Source of the DNA: CAWDLX01 sp046728155
GTDB lineage: Bacteria; Actinomycetota; Actinomycetes; Mycobacteriales; Micromonosporaceae
Length of the DNA stretch: 54,450 nucleotides
NCBI GenBank assembly: GCA_046728155.1
Contig: JBKPDY010000052.1
Coordinates: 1 to 54,450 of the forward strand
Direction: 5' to 3'
In this document: in pieces, positions 25,669 through 34,521 of the stretch
Numbering within the stretch: position 1 is the first letter of the stretch
Layout: every line of letters starts with the position of its first letter
Position numbers and translations under genes: made by a program
Notes under the pieces: generated by a model
Told to the model about the DNA's origin: nothing
Seen by the model: only the letters and a program-made list of their open reading frames with translations
The model's database searches: none

Positions 25669-27848
25669 CCATGGTCACGCCACGGCCTCGGGTCGACGCC
25701 CGAGCGAAGGTGACCGGCGCGGCTCGGTATGGCGCCGATCACCACGCGGACGGCGTCGTCTACACCGCGGTCGCCGTCGCCACGGTCGGACGGGGGACGA
25801 TCGTCCAGATCGACACCGCGGCGGCCGAGGCGGTGTCGGGCGTCCTGCTTGTTCTGACCCGCGTCGACGCCTCGGAACTCCAAACCCCCGGCTTCATCAT
25901 GGCCGGTGGTCACTGCTTCCAAGGGTTCCAGCCGCTGCTCGATGACCGGATCGCGTACCGAGGCCAGCCGATCGCCTTAGTCGTCGCGGAGACCTCGGTC
26001 GCCGCGGCGGAGGCGGCCAATCTTGTGCGGGCCCGATACGAGGTTGAGCCGGTTGCGGTGCACCTCGACGACCCGGGCGCGGAGGTCCTCCGCCAGGAGG
26101 AGGTGCTGCCGCTGCCGTTCCTGGCCGACATCAACGTCGGTGACGCCGAGGCCGAATACGCCCGCAGCGAGGTACGCATCGATGAGGTTTACGAACATCC
26201 GAGCCAGAACGCAACCCCAATGGAGCTTCTGGCGAGCGTCGTCGAGTGGCAAGGCGATACTCTCGTCATCCACGAGGGCACCCAGAATGCCGGAGCGGTC
26301 CGCAACGGGGTGGCCCGGCAACTCGGCATCGACCCGGCCAACGTCGATGTGATCTCCCCGTACGCGGGTGGCGGTTTCGGGCAGAAGAACTCGATGCAGC
26401 CGCACGTCGGCCTGCTCGCCGTAGCGGCGAGACGACTCGGTCGGCCGGTCAGCTTTGTCATGACCCGGCCGCAGACGTTCCACCAGGGCAGCTTCCGCCC
26501 GGCCACGAGGCACCGGGTCCGCCTCGGCGCCGACCGGTCCGGTCGACTGTCGGCGGCGATCCACGAGGTCGACCAGCAGACGTCGCGGCACGACCTGTTC
26601 CCCGCGATGCATGTCCAGACGACCTCGCGCCTGTACGGCGTTCCGAACTTCCTCGGGTCGCAGCGGCTGGTCCGGACTGATGTGCAGACGCCGGGCTTCA
26701 TGCGGGCTCCGTTCGAATCGCCGGCTGCGTTTGCCGTTGAGGTCGCCATCGACGAGCTTGCGTACGCAACGGGCCAGGACCCGGTTGCCCTGAGGCTTTC
26801 CAACGACACCGATACCGATCCGGTCACTGGCCTGCCCTTCTCGTCCCGCCATCTGGCCGAGTGTCTGCGCCGCGGAGCCGAGCGGTTCGGGTGGTCGGCG
26901 CGGGACCCGCGGCCGGGCTCGATGCGTGCAGACGACGGCACACAGATCGGCTGGGGCGTGGCAGCCGGCGCATACCCCGCCCTGATCACACCGGCAGTTG
27001 CGCACGTGCGAGCGGACACGCACGGGCGGATCGCCGTCGAGGTCGACGGCCACGAGATGGGACAGGGGATCCGGTCAGCCGTAACTCTGCTGGTCGCTGA
27101 CGAGCTCGGCGTCGCGGTCGACGACGTGTCCCTTGTCGTCGGAGATACCAGGGTCGCGCCGCAGCATCTGACCGCGGGATCGTGGGGAAGCGCATCGGCG
27201 CTTCCGGCGGTGTCTGCCGCACTTCGCACGCTGCGTAGCCGCCTGGGCGTCGCCGAGGCCGGACCGGTCGACGTTGCGTCGATGGTCGCCGCCACCGGTC
27301 AGACCAGCGTCGATGTGCAGGCAGCGACGTTCGCTCCGGGACAGACTCCCGAGATTCTCGACGTAGCCAGGTCCGGCCGGGTTGCGCTCGGCGGACCCGA
27401 GTATCCGGGGTTCGTCTCGTTCAGCTTCATCGCCCACTTTGTCGAGGTCCGCGTCGAACCGACGACCCGTCGTGTTCGCGTGCCACGCGTGGTGAGCGTG
27501 GCGGACTGCGGCCGCGTCGCCAGCCCAGTGACCGCCGCAAGTCAAGTACGCGGCGGTGTCGTGTGGGGCCTGGGTGCGGCGTTGCGGGAGGCCTTGGAGG
27601 TTGACCGGCGCTATGGCGGTTTCGTCAACCAGACCTTGGAGGATTACCCGATCGCCGTCAACGCGGACATCGGTGAGTACGAGGTTGACTTCATCGACCG
27701 CCCCGACGTTCAGTTCAACCCGGCCGGCGTTAAGGGCCTCGGCGAGGTCTCGTTGGTCGGCGTAATCCCGGCCGTCGTCAACGCGGTCTACCACGCCACC
27801 AATCGACGCTTCCGCCATCTCCCGATCACGGTGGCTGATCTCCTCTGA
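25665..27848 (+). CDS. Molybdenum hydroxylase, molybdopterin-binding catalytic subunit (PaoC-like)
   Basis: About 727 residues from the ATG at 25665, which overlaps the preceding stop; the longer upstream frame is discounted. The N-terminal domain begins RVDARAKVTGAARYGADH. Molybdopterin-binding features include the glycine-rich GGGFGQKN and MRAPFESPAAFAVE, and near the end VKGLGEVSLVGVIPAVVNAV, whose Glu is the expected catalytic base. Together with the two other subunits it should hydroxylate an aldehyde or a nitrogen heterocycle. Substrate is not predictable. No XdhC/MocA-type maturation gene is in the window. Confidence 0.92.
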   Translation: MTMVTPRPRVDARAKVTGAARYGADHHADGVVYTAVAVATVGRGTIVQIDTAAAEAVSGVLLVLTRVDASELQTPGFIMAGGHCFQGFQPLLDDRIAYRGQPIALVVAETSVAAAEAANLVRARYEVEPVAVHLDDPGAEVLRQEEVLPLPFLADINVGDAEAEYARSEVRIDEVYEHPSQNATPMELLASVVEWQGDTLVIHEGTQNAGAVRNGVARQLGIDPANVDVISPYAGGGFGQKNSMQPHVGLLAVAARRLGRPVSFVMTRPQTFHQGSFRPATRHRVRLGADRSGRLSAAIHEVDQQTSRHDLFPAMHVQTTSRLYGVPNFLGSQRLVRTDVQTPGFMRAPFESPAAFAVEVAIDELAYATGQDPVALRLSNDTDTDPVTGLPFSSRHLAECLRRGAERFGWSARDPRPGSMRADDGTQIGWGVAAGAYPALITPAVAHVRADTHGRIAVEVDGHEMGQGIRSAVTLLVADELGVAVDDVSLVVGDTRVAPQHLTAGSWGSASALPAVSAALRTLRSRLGVAEAGPVDVASMVAATGQTSVDVQAATFAPGQTPEILDVARSGRVALGGPEYPGFVSFSFIAHFVEVRVEPTTRRVRVPRVVSVADCGRVASPVTAASQVRGGVVWGLGAALREALEVDRRYGGFVNQTLEDYPIAVNADIGEYEVDFIDRPDVQFNPAGVKGLGEVSLVGVIPAVVNAVYHATNRRFRHLPITVADLL

Positions 27849-27993
27849 TAGCAGCCGCCAAGCGGAGAATCACTCAGGCGTAACGGACGGCCAGCAGGAC
27901 CGAGCGCACGCAGGAATCGGACTCGCTGCGCGGTCAGGCCGATCCACCGCTCGATGACCGGATTGCCCGCGCTCGCACGAAACGATGGATGAC

Positions 27994-29391
27994 CTACAAC
28001 TGCGCCTGGCCTGTGAAGGCCTGACAGTTCTCGGTGACTGCCTGCGCAAGCGGCTTGTTGAACCACGTGTAGAGCCCGGCGTCGATGTTCGCGTATCCGA
28101 GCGGAGGAATGTGCGCCGGGGTAACGCATTGGACCGGCCCGCCGGTCAGCAGGTACAGGGCCTCCAGATGACTCAGCCGCGGTGCCGAGAACGAGGTCCC
28201 ATCCAGCTCGTACGCCGTCCCGTCGACCGTGACCTTCAGGTGGCCGTCGAGAGTCACCTCGCCACTGTTCGAGTACCAAGCCCGGCTGCCGTCTTCCTTG
28301 AAGAGCGGAGCGGCGCTCACGCTGACGACCGTGTTCCACATCGCTGGCGCGAACGGGAAGTCGAGTCGTTGCACACGGGCGACGGCTATCTGATCCGCCT
28401 TGAACCCGGTGTCGAAGTCGAGACCGTTACCAGCGGCACCGACTGGAACGACTCGCGGCTTTGGAGACTGTCCGTTCCATTCATCGAACAGGTCCACGAA
28501 ATATTGGTCTACGTTGACCTGAGTGAGTGCCTTCTCCACGTTCGCGTCGCGCTTCTCGCTGAGCTTTCCCTTATCGTCGGCGAAGAGGCCGTAGAACATC
28601 CGAACCAGAACACTGATGGACAGGCGGGAGCGCAGCGGTGCGAACGCGCTCTTCGTCCACAATTCGTTCGCGGTCGCAGCTGACGGGACGGCGCCGGGCT
28701 GCACCAGCGCGCCAAGCTCGTTCTTCAGCTGAGCGAACTCTGTGTTGCTGGGGTTGTTGAGGTCGTTCCAGTACGCCGTGGCCAGTGCCAGGCCCGCGTT
28801 TGGACCAAGGGGTACCGTGTTGAGCCAGGCCGCCACATCACACGGTGCGATAATGAAGCTCAGGTTCAGTACGAACCGGTAGATGCCTTGATTCTCCAGC
28901 TCCGTGACGGTGACGCGGATGTTGTCGGTGACCTTCTGGATGGTGTACTCCTCGGTGTCGACACCGACCAGAACGACCTTGGTCTTGGCATACGTCCAGC
29001 TCTCGACCTTGTTACGCACCCAGCTCAGGCCAGCGACACTGGCCCACCCACCAGACGCGTCCTTCGCAAGTGGAGGGACGTTGCTCGTGTCGAGCAGGTC
29101 GCGTATCTCGTTGAATACAAGTTCGCCGTGGGACGTGTTAGGCGGTAGTGGACCGCCCGACCCGCCCTTGCCGCCGTAGGTATTTGTGGCGTATGCGCAG
29201 TTGACGCTCATGTCCGCGGGACGGGTCTTGCTGGGCGGGCCGCTATCGAAGTCATCGACAACGAGAATGGCAACCGAACCGGCGTCCTTCACGATCTGTG
29301 ACTGGGAACCAGACGTCGACTTGTTGCAGGCGGTGATGATCAGGGTCGCCGCAGCCAGGGTCGCTGCTACAGATCGTAATGCTGGTCGCAT
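27994..29391 (-). CDS. Lipoprotein with subtilisin-like (S8) protease domain, partner of the STAND ATPase
   Basis: A 465-residue protein. Signal peptide with lipobox ITAC (lipid-modified Cys22). The S8 triad is visible: Asp46 or Asp47 in ILVVDDFDSG, His88 in NTSHGELV, and Ser400 in DGTSFSAPRL. A normal subtilisin domain would place Ser about 170-190 residues after His; here the gap is over 300, so there is a large insert. The NLSFI segment could hold the oxyanion region. It is likely an outer-leaflet membrane-attached protease. GAGGAG lies about seven bases before the ATG at 29391. It follows the STAND gene by 22 bp and shares its strand, so the two form an operon. Confidence 0.78.
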   Translation of the reverse strand: MRPALRSVAATLAAATLIITACNKSTSGSQSQIVKDAGSVAILVVDDFDSGPPSKTRPADMSVNCAYATNTYGGKGGSGGPLPPNTSHGELVFNEIRDLLDTSNVPPLAKDASGGWASVAGLSWVRNKVESWTYAKTKVVLVGVDTEEYTIQKVTDNIRVTVTELENQGIYRFVLNLSFIIAPCDVAAWLNTVPLGPNAGLALATAYWNDLNNPSNTEFAQLKNELGALVQPGAVPSAATANELWTKSAFAPLRSRLSISVLVRMFYGLFADDKGKLSEKRDANVEKALTQVNVDQYFVDLFDEWNGQSPKPRVVPVGAAGNGLDFDTGFKADQIAVARVQRLDFPFAPAMWNTVVSVSAAPLFKEDGSRAWYSNSGEVTLDGHLKVTVDGTAYELDGTSFSAPRLSHLEALYLLTGGPVQCVTPAHIPPLGYANIDAGLYTWFNKPLAQAVTENCQAFTGQAQL

Positions 29392-29413
29392 GTGGACTCC
29401 TCTGTCTGGGTTG

Positions 29414-31750
29414 TCAGGTCGCGTAGCCGAAGCGGCCCATCATCTGGCGTAGCTCTTTCTCGCGGTCGATCTGGCCGAGCTTCTGGTAGAGGCGCAACGC
29501 CTCGGTTAAATGGTGTCGCGCCGACTCGAAGCTCTCTTGGGCGTGGTAATCCGTACCGAGCGTCTTGTGAGTGAGAGCGATGAGGTCTTCGTCCCCGAGT
29601 TCGAGCGCGACGGCCTGCGCCCGCTGATGGTGCTCGATCGCGAGTTCGACCCCCCGGTCGTACTCGGCCGAGCCCAAATTGTTCAGGAATACCGCTGCCA
29701 TTTGCCGCTCGGCGAGGCGCTGGCTCAGTTCCACGCCGCGTAGTGCCAGACCTCGGGCCAGAACGAAATCCCGCCGTCGGCCGGCAGCGACGCTGTGCTG
29801 CTCGAGGACCCGTAACGTGCCATGGTCGTCGGCATTGGCCTCGGCGATCGAGTACGCCTCCGCGAAATGGACATCCGCGTCGTCATGATCACCGAGGTCG
29901 CCCAGCACTTTGCCGAGTACACCGAGCAGAATCGCGCGCCGCTGCGGCGTCGGAGCCAGCTCGAGCGCATCGCGGTAGTCCTCGAGGGCCGCGAGGAGAT
30001 CGCCCTGGTTGTAGTACGCGTTGCCGCGCTTCGTGACCAGATAGTGCAGCCGTGTCCGGTGGCCGGGACCTTGCGCTCGGACCGCCGCGATGGCATCAGA
30101 GAGAAGCCTGAGGAAGGCAAGCGTGTGGCCGTGGTCGTCCAGGTAACCGCCGGTCGCGATGATCTCCACGATCGTTAGGAAGTCGTCGACGGCGGAGCGA
30201 CGGGCGTCCGTCGCCCCGGCGAGCACGTTCTCCATGTCGGCGGCGAGAACCTTGTAGTCGCTTGTGTGCGCGGCAACGAAAGTCCGGATCGCCTCGATCG
30301 TCCCGCCCTCGCTCGAATGCTCGGCCCGCCAGAGTTCGCGGGCATAGCCGAACGTGAGATCGTGAACTTCGTAGGCGGGGCTGTCGGACATCCGCTTGGC
30401 CAGGCTGACGTCAACCAGGGTGTTCAGCGCGTCCCGCGTCCTCCTGACGTCGAACCCGACGCAGATCGAGAGCAGCTCGACGGTCGCTGAACCGCTGGCC
30501 AGCGCGCCGAAGGCGGCGAGAACCGCCCGACTGTCCACATTGTCGAGTTTTTCGTAGGTCTGGTCGAGCAGGCGGCGGACACTGGCGCGTCCTTCGGCGG
30601 CGAACCCTGCGGGCATGGCCAGATCGTGCGGGGTTCCGGCGAGATGCTCCCGGAGCTCGTTTGGGCTGACGGCGTACTGGCGGAGATGGTGGCCCGCGAT
30701 CTCAATGGCGAACGGGTGATGGCCGAGGCTCCGGCACAACGCTTCGGCGTCTGGCCGGCCGACGAGCTCGACGTCCTGGGCATGCAACGCCAGCAGCCGC
30801 GACGCCTCGGCCGGGTCAAGGCCGGCCACTTCGTGCCTATGGTTCAGGCCGAGCTTCAGTCGCGAGGTCACGAGGGCCGCAACGCCGGCCGGGATCGACG
30901 AAAGCACCGCGTAGAGCGCGCTCGGGTTCCACGCGTCATCGAAGACGCACAACCGGATGCCACTACGCGAGATGATATTTCCAAGCACCATCAGCCGCGC
31001 GTCCCCGAAGCTCGCGGCAAGCCGTTCACGGTCGCCGGCTGTCGCCAGGAGTCGCGCGATCCCGTCGAGGATGACTGCCTCGTCCCAGTGACCTGTACGC
31101 AGCCATAGGTACGGTCCAGCTCCCGCCTCCACCCACCGGTCCGCGATGGTCGCCGCGGCCGCGGTTTTGCCACTACCGGCCAACCCATACAGGAGGACCG
31201 CCTCGCCGGAGTCCAGCAGCCGGGCGACGTCTGTAATCAACGATTCGCGTCCCAGCAGCTGGTCAGGCCGGTTCAGCTTGTTGACCGGCGCATCGAAGAG
31301 GATGATGTCGAGCCGGTCCGATGCGTCCGTAGGCACCATCGCGGCCGCCGGCTGGGCAGCGACCGGGCCCACTGTGACGGCCCGTGCCGGGCCCCGGCGC
31401 AGCTCGCCGGCGTCATAAGGGCCCCGCGTGGTTCCGCGTTCAGCGTTCCAGGCCGTGGCGGCCTTGCGCCGCAGCCGCTCGGCCCGCTCAGCATCCCCGC
31501 CGAGATGCGACACTACGAGTTCGAGGTTGCCGCGGCTGATCAGCCTCGCTCCGGTGAAGAACGCCGACAGCGTGGAGGGTGCGAGCGCCACCTCCCGGCC
31601 AATCTCGGAAAGCGATGGCTGCCCGGCATCGCGGTGCAGCCGGTCGAGGTAGGTCAGCAATGCACGGACCGGCCCCTCGGCCGGCCATCTGCGCTTGCTG
31701 AACTGAGGCAACGCCCTCCCCGCAATTCTCGCCAACCGGACGGGAAACAC
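29414..31750 (-). CDS. STAND ATPase: helix-turn-helix, NB-ARC and TPR domains
   Basis: Up to 778 residues. Residues about 25-100 form an HTH-like domain (LTYLDRLHRDAGQPSLSEIG, then LAPSTLSAFFTG). The NB-ARC ATPase follows with LLYGLAGSGKTAAAA (Walker A near 189-196), LCVFDDAW (Walker B near 268-274), an ALVTSRLKL sensor and a GHHPFAIEIAG GxP-type motif. The C-terminal 250 residues are TPR repeats (RGNAYYNQGDLLAALEDYRD and similar). Such proteins switch between ADP-bound off and ATP-bound oligomeric on states in response to a ligand. The GTG at 31750 is the outermost start; an internal start is possible. Its operon partner is an S8-protease lipoprotein, suggesting a sensor-effector pair. Confidence 0.82.
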   Translation of the reverse strand: MFPVRLARIAGRALPQFSKRRWPAEGPVRALLTYLDRLHRDAGQPSLSEIGREVALAPSTLSAFFTGARLISRGNLELVVSHLGGDAERAERLRRKAATAWNAERGTTRGPYDAGELRRGPARAVTVGPVAAQPAAAMVPTDASDRLDIILFDAPVNKLNRPDQLLGRESLITDVARLLDSGEAVLLYGLAGSGKTAAAATIADRWVEAGAGPYLWLRTGHWDEAVILDGIARLLATAGDRERLAASFGDARLMVLGNIISRSGIRLCVFDDAWNPSALYAVLSSIPAGVAALVTSRLKLGLNHRHEVAGLDPAEASRLLALHAQDVELVGRPDAEALCRSLGHHPFAIEIAGHHLRQYAVSPNELREHLAGTPHDLAMPAGFAAEGRASVRRLLDQTYEKLDNVDSRAVLAAFGALASGSATVELLSICVGFDVRRTRDALNTLVDVSLAKRMSDSPAYEVHDLTFGYARELWRAEHSSEGGTIEAIRTFVAAHTSDYKVLAADMENVLAGATDARRSAVDDFLTIVEIIATGGYLDDHGHTLAFLRLLSDAIAAVRAQGPGHRTRLHYLVTKRGNAYYNQGDLLAALEDYRDALELAPTPQRRAILLGVLGKVLGDLGDHDDADVHFAEAYSIAEANADDHGTLRVLEQHSVAAGRRRDFVLARGLALRGVELSQRLAERQMAAVFLNNLGSAEYDRGVELAIEHHQRAQAVALELGDEDLIALTHKTLGTDYHAQESFESARHHLTEALRLYQKLGQIDREKELRQMMGRFGYAT

Positions 31751-31945
31751 ACCGCTAGATCACGGTAGCCGTCGCCGCCTCCGGGCGAGATCCACCTCTC
31801 GGGTCGACTTGGCGTGACGCCTTCGCAATCCATCGGCGATGCGTTCGCAACTCGTTCGACGGCGCCCAGCGTGGTCCATCGTGGACTCAGGCGGGCGACG
31901 CCGAGCCAACCACCTAAACCGAAGTCAGACCTAAGGAGAAGCGCC

Positions 31946-32173
31946 ATGAACCCGATGCATCCCTACGTTGCGGAGAAGATGATCGCAGCTCGTCAACAGG
32001 AAATGATCAACCAAGCGAACATGTGGCGAATCGCTGCCGAGGCGCGGCGCGCGCGACGAGCCGAACGTAAGGCGAGGCGCGAGGCCCGCCGTTCCGCCGG
32101 CGTCATCGCAGAGCCGAAGCAGCCGGCGCCGGCCGCCGCTCCGACCACGTCGGTCGCCCCGCAGGCTGGCTGA
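31946..32173 (+). CDS. Small basic protein of unknown function
   Basis: A 75-residue protein starting MNPMHPYVAEKMIAARQQEM. The middle is a strongly basic helix (RAERKARREARRS) and the tail is Ala/Pro-rich. AAGGAG lies seven bases before the ATG at 31946, and a strong hairpin terminator follows, so it is a free-standing gene. Similar small basic proteins are widespread in actinomycetes without known function. It is divergent from the STAND gene. Confidence 0.72.
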   Translation: MNPMHPYVAEKMIAARQQEMINQANMWRIAAEARRARRAERKARREARRSAGVIAEPKQPAPAAAPTTSVAPQAG

Positions 32174-32183
32174 CGCGGCAAAG

Positions 32184-32212
32184 AGGGCGCCCCGTCCTGA
32201 GCGGGGCGCCCT
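32184..32212 (+). terminator. Strong hairpin terminator
   Basis: AGGGCGCCCCG and CGGGGCGCCCT form a perfect 11-bp GC stem with a 7-base loop (TCCTGAG), starting 11 bp after the stop of the small basic protein. There is no T-tract, as is common in high-GC actinomycete terminators. Confidence 0.8.
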
Positions 32213-32370
32213 GACGCGCAATTGTGGACACTACCTGGCGTTGCAGTAGCGAGGGTCGATCCCGAGCAACGAAGGAGCAATTCCGTAACGGAGAGAGCGC
32301 GTGCAGCAGCGCGTCGCGCACGAGCCGTTTGCGTCTGCCTGCCCGCACCTCATCGTGCAGCCGATCAGGG

Positions 32371-32700
32371 TCACCGTGTAGCTCCGTGAGGCTGCACGAG
32401 CGCCCGGGCCATGACGGTGAGGTCCTGGTCGCCCAGGCCGCCATCGACCGCCCGCTGCCATTCGTCAGCCAGGCAGCCGAGCGCGGCGAGCTGATTATCG
32501 TCGGTTGCTTGAAGGGCCAGCCGAACATCCTTGAGGGCCAGCGACAGCGCGAACTGAGGCGAGTAGTCGCCGTCGGCGATGCGCTCGAGCTTGGCCTGTT
32601 GCCACGGGGACACGATCGAGCTTCCGCGCAGTGCTTCGACCACCAACCCCGATTCCAGGCCCAGCCGGCGGGCCAAGGCCATCGACGCGGCAACGGCCTC
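32371..32700 (-). pseudogene. C-terminal fragment of a 3-hydroxyisobutyrate dehydrogenase-type reductase
   Basis: From 32700 down, the frame encodes EAVAASMALARRLGLESGLV, continues with DYSPQFALSLALKDVRLALQ, and ends QPHGATR. This is the C-terminal all-helical domain of beta-hydroxyacid dehydrogenases, including the conserved Lys of the ALKDVRLA helix. The NAD-binding half is missing. At exactly 32700 the sequence changes to the start of a SARP-type regulator on the opposite strand. It cannot be a working enzyme. Confidence 0.75.
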
Positions 32701-32841
32701 GGGCCTGCTCGGCGAGCTGCGGGTACGGCGGGACGGCGTACCGGTCGCCGTGCCGGGAACCCGGCTGCGTGTGCTACTGGTCCTGCTGGCGCTGAGCGCG
32801 GGCCGACCGGTCGACGCCGCTACGCTTGTCAATGCGTTGGG
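32701..32841 (+). pseudogene. N-terminal fragment of a SARP/AfsR-type regulator
   Basis: From about 32701 the plus strand encodes GLLGELRVRRDGVPVAVPGT, followed by LRVLLVLLALSAGRPVDAAT and LVNALG. This is the start of the winged-helix DNA-binding domain of SARP/AfsR regulators. The normal initiator codon is replaced by the junction with the dehydrogenase fragment, and the sequence loses similarity after about 47 codons. Only part of the DNA-binding domain remains. Confidence 0.72.
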
Positions 32842-33047
32842 GCCACAGCCATCACTACAGCCGAGTTATAGCAGCCCTCGGTAGCTGACTACGACCGACG
32901 CTCTACCTGCGCCACAAAGCCTGGACCTTTGATCGGCGATCTCTTAATCTGCGCGTACCGCGCCCCGAGGAGTATCCCGCGGTGGTGTGGCTCAACCGCA
33001 GGGAAATAGTGTCCGCAACAGATCATGCCAGATGAGCGGAGGGCCAG

Positions 33048-33368
33048 ATGCTGATTACGACCGCGAACGACTTCCCCGACCACGAGATCGAACGCACGCT
33101 CGGTGAGGTATTTGGGCTGACCGTGAGGTCGCGCAACATCGGGTCTCAAATCGGAGCAGGTCTCAAGTCCATTTTCGGCGGCGAGCTGCAAGGGATGACC
33201 ACGATGTTGGCTCAAGGGCGTGAACAGGCGATCCAGCGGCTCGTCGATGAAGCAACCCGCCGCGGAGGCAACGCCATCGTCGCCATGCGCTTTGACACCA
33301 GTGAACTCGGCGGAACCTGGACCGAGATCTGCGCCTATGGCACCGCCGTTGTCGCGCGTGGCCTCTGA
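33048..33368 (+). CDS. YbjQ family (DUF74) protein
   Basis: A 106-residue protein. The N-terminus MLITTANDFPDHEIERTLGE, the segment SRNIGSQIGAGLKSIFGGEL and the end NAIVAMRFDTSELGG match the YbjQ family, which folds as pentamers and is often called a heavy-metal-binding domain, though its function is unclear. GGAGGG lies about seven bases before the ATG. It stands alone. Confidence 0.88.
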   Translation: MLITTANDFPDHEIERTLGEVFGLTVRSRNIGSQIGAGLKSIFGGELQGMTTMLAQGREQAIQRLVDEATRRGGNAIVAMRFDTSELGGTWTEICAYGTAVVARGL

Positions 33369-33490
33369 TCTAGCTGCGCCGCGGATACCCGGCAGCGCTT
33401 GGAGCTAGGGTCGACGGCAAGGCGGCGACAGGCGGCGCCTCGTGGCCGTGTGGCTGCCCCCGACGCGGGCCCCGTCCGGCGCTCCGTGGG

Positions 33491-34303
33491 TTAGGGCGCC
33501 TTGTCTGCCATGCGTGCTGCGCGCAAATCGGCGTGCATCTGCCAAGGAGCTTGAGGGAGAGGGTGACCGGTCTCCAGAAGCGATTTCAGGTTTGCCAGCA
33601 CGGCCGGCCACCCGATCGAGACCGTGTCAAGGGCGTCCTGGTCGGCCAGGTTCTCGTGCGTGACGGTCAGCCGGACGATCTCTTCGTACGGCTCGATCTC
33701 GAAAGTCACCATCGATGGTTTCCCCCCCGTTGGCGATGTGGGCGCATCGAAGGTCATGACGAGCCGCGCGGGCGGTGTCGCCTCGACGACCGTACCGACG
33801 ACGTCTGCGATTCCTGAACCATCAATGCGCCGATGCTCCCAGGGTGAGCCCGTCTGCCAGTCCGAGACGTTGCTGTGGCCCCAGTAGTCGGCCGTCAGAT
33901 CGGCGTCGGTCAACGCATGCCACACCCGCTCGGCCGTGCTCTGGATATAGGTGACATAGACGAAGTTCGGCTTGTCGGTCATGTCCTGCTCCTCTGCCTG
34001 TTCCTTGATGGCGCCAAGTGCCCGAAGACGCGGACGTTCAAACGGCTCGATCCACCGTTGGTGGATCTCGTAGATGGGGACCGGGTTGAGATAGTGAAAC
34101 TTCTCCCGGCCACGCCGGACGCTGGTGATCAAGTTGGCGTCTTCCAGCACGGCGATGTGTTGGGTGGCCGACTGACGCGCCATGCTCACCTGCGAGCACA
34201 GCTGGCCCAACGTCTGACCGTTGTCCTTGCGAAGGCTGTCCAGCAGACCCCGGCGAGTCGGATCGGCCAGCGCCTTGAAGACCTTGCCCAGTCCGCTGGT
34301 CAC
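33491..34303 (-). CDS. ArsR-family regulator fused to an SRPBCC (AHSA1-like) domain
   Basis: A 270-residue two-domain protein. Residues 1-100 are an ArsR winged helix (FKALADPTRRGLLDSLRKDN, then MARQSATQHIAVLEDANLIT). Residues about 112-250 are an SRPBCC ligand-binding domain (YIQSTAERVWHALTDADLTA, then VTHENLADQD). In many actinomycetes these are two adjacent genes; here they are one. The start is the GTG at 34303. It has no leader of useful length, and a perfect dyad lies 9-30 bp upstream. It probably represses its own promoter in response to a hydrophobic ligand. Confidence 0.88.
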   Translation of the reverse strand: MTSGLGKVFKALADPTRRGLLDSLRKDNGQTLGQLCSQVSMARQSATQHIAVLEDANLITSVRRGREKFHYLNPVPIYEIHQRWIEPFERPRLRALGAIKEQAEEQDMTDKPNFVYVTYIQSTAERVWHALTDADLTADYWGHSNVSDWQTGSPWEHRRIDGSGIADVVGTVVEATPPARLVMTFDAPTSPTGGKPSMVTFEIEPYEEIVRLTVTHENLADQDALDTVSIGWPAVLANLKSLLETGHPLPQAPWQMHADLRAARMADKAP

Positions 34304-34311
34304 GACGACAT

Positions 34312-34333
34312 TATGCAGGCTTACACCTGCATA
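34312..34333 (-). promoter_or_regulatory. ArsR-type operator overlapping a probable leaderless promoter
   Basis: TATGCAGG-CTTACA-CCTGCATA: perfect 8-bp arms with a 6-base spacer. On the minus strand a TTGACA (34335-34340) is followed, 17 bases later, by TGCATA, or 19 bases later by CATAAT. Either -10 would start transcription at or next to the GTG at 34303. Binding by the encoded ArsR protein would therefore block its own promoter. Confidence 0.65.
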
Positions 34334-34521
34334 TTGTCAAGGCCCCCGGACCAGGACTGGCGCGGGTGGTGGGCGCTCGGCTGACCGACGAAGCGCGCCC
34401 CGGCTCAACCTCTCAGGCATTGTCTACAAGGGAGGGATCGTGAGCGTCCGAGTGCGCCGCCTCTAGACGCCCTGTCCGGTCTGGTTGCCTTCGAGCTCCG
34501 TCAGCTCGCGGGGCACGGGCG

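Noticed and set aside
25977..27295. Long minus-strand frames opposite the molybdopterin subunit
   Set aside because: Shadows of a strongly supported coding sequence.
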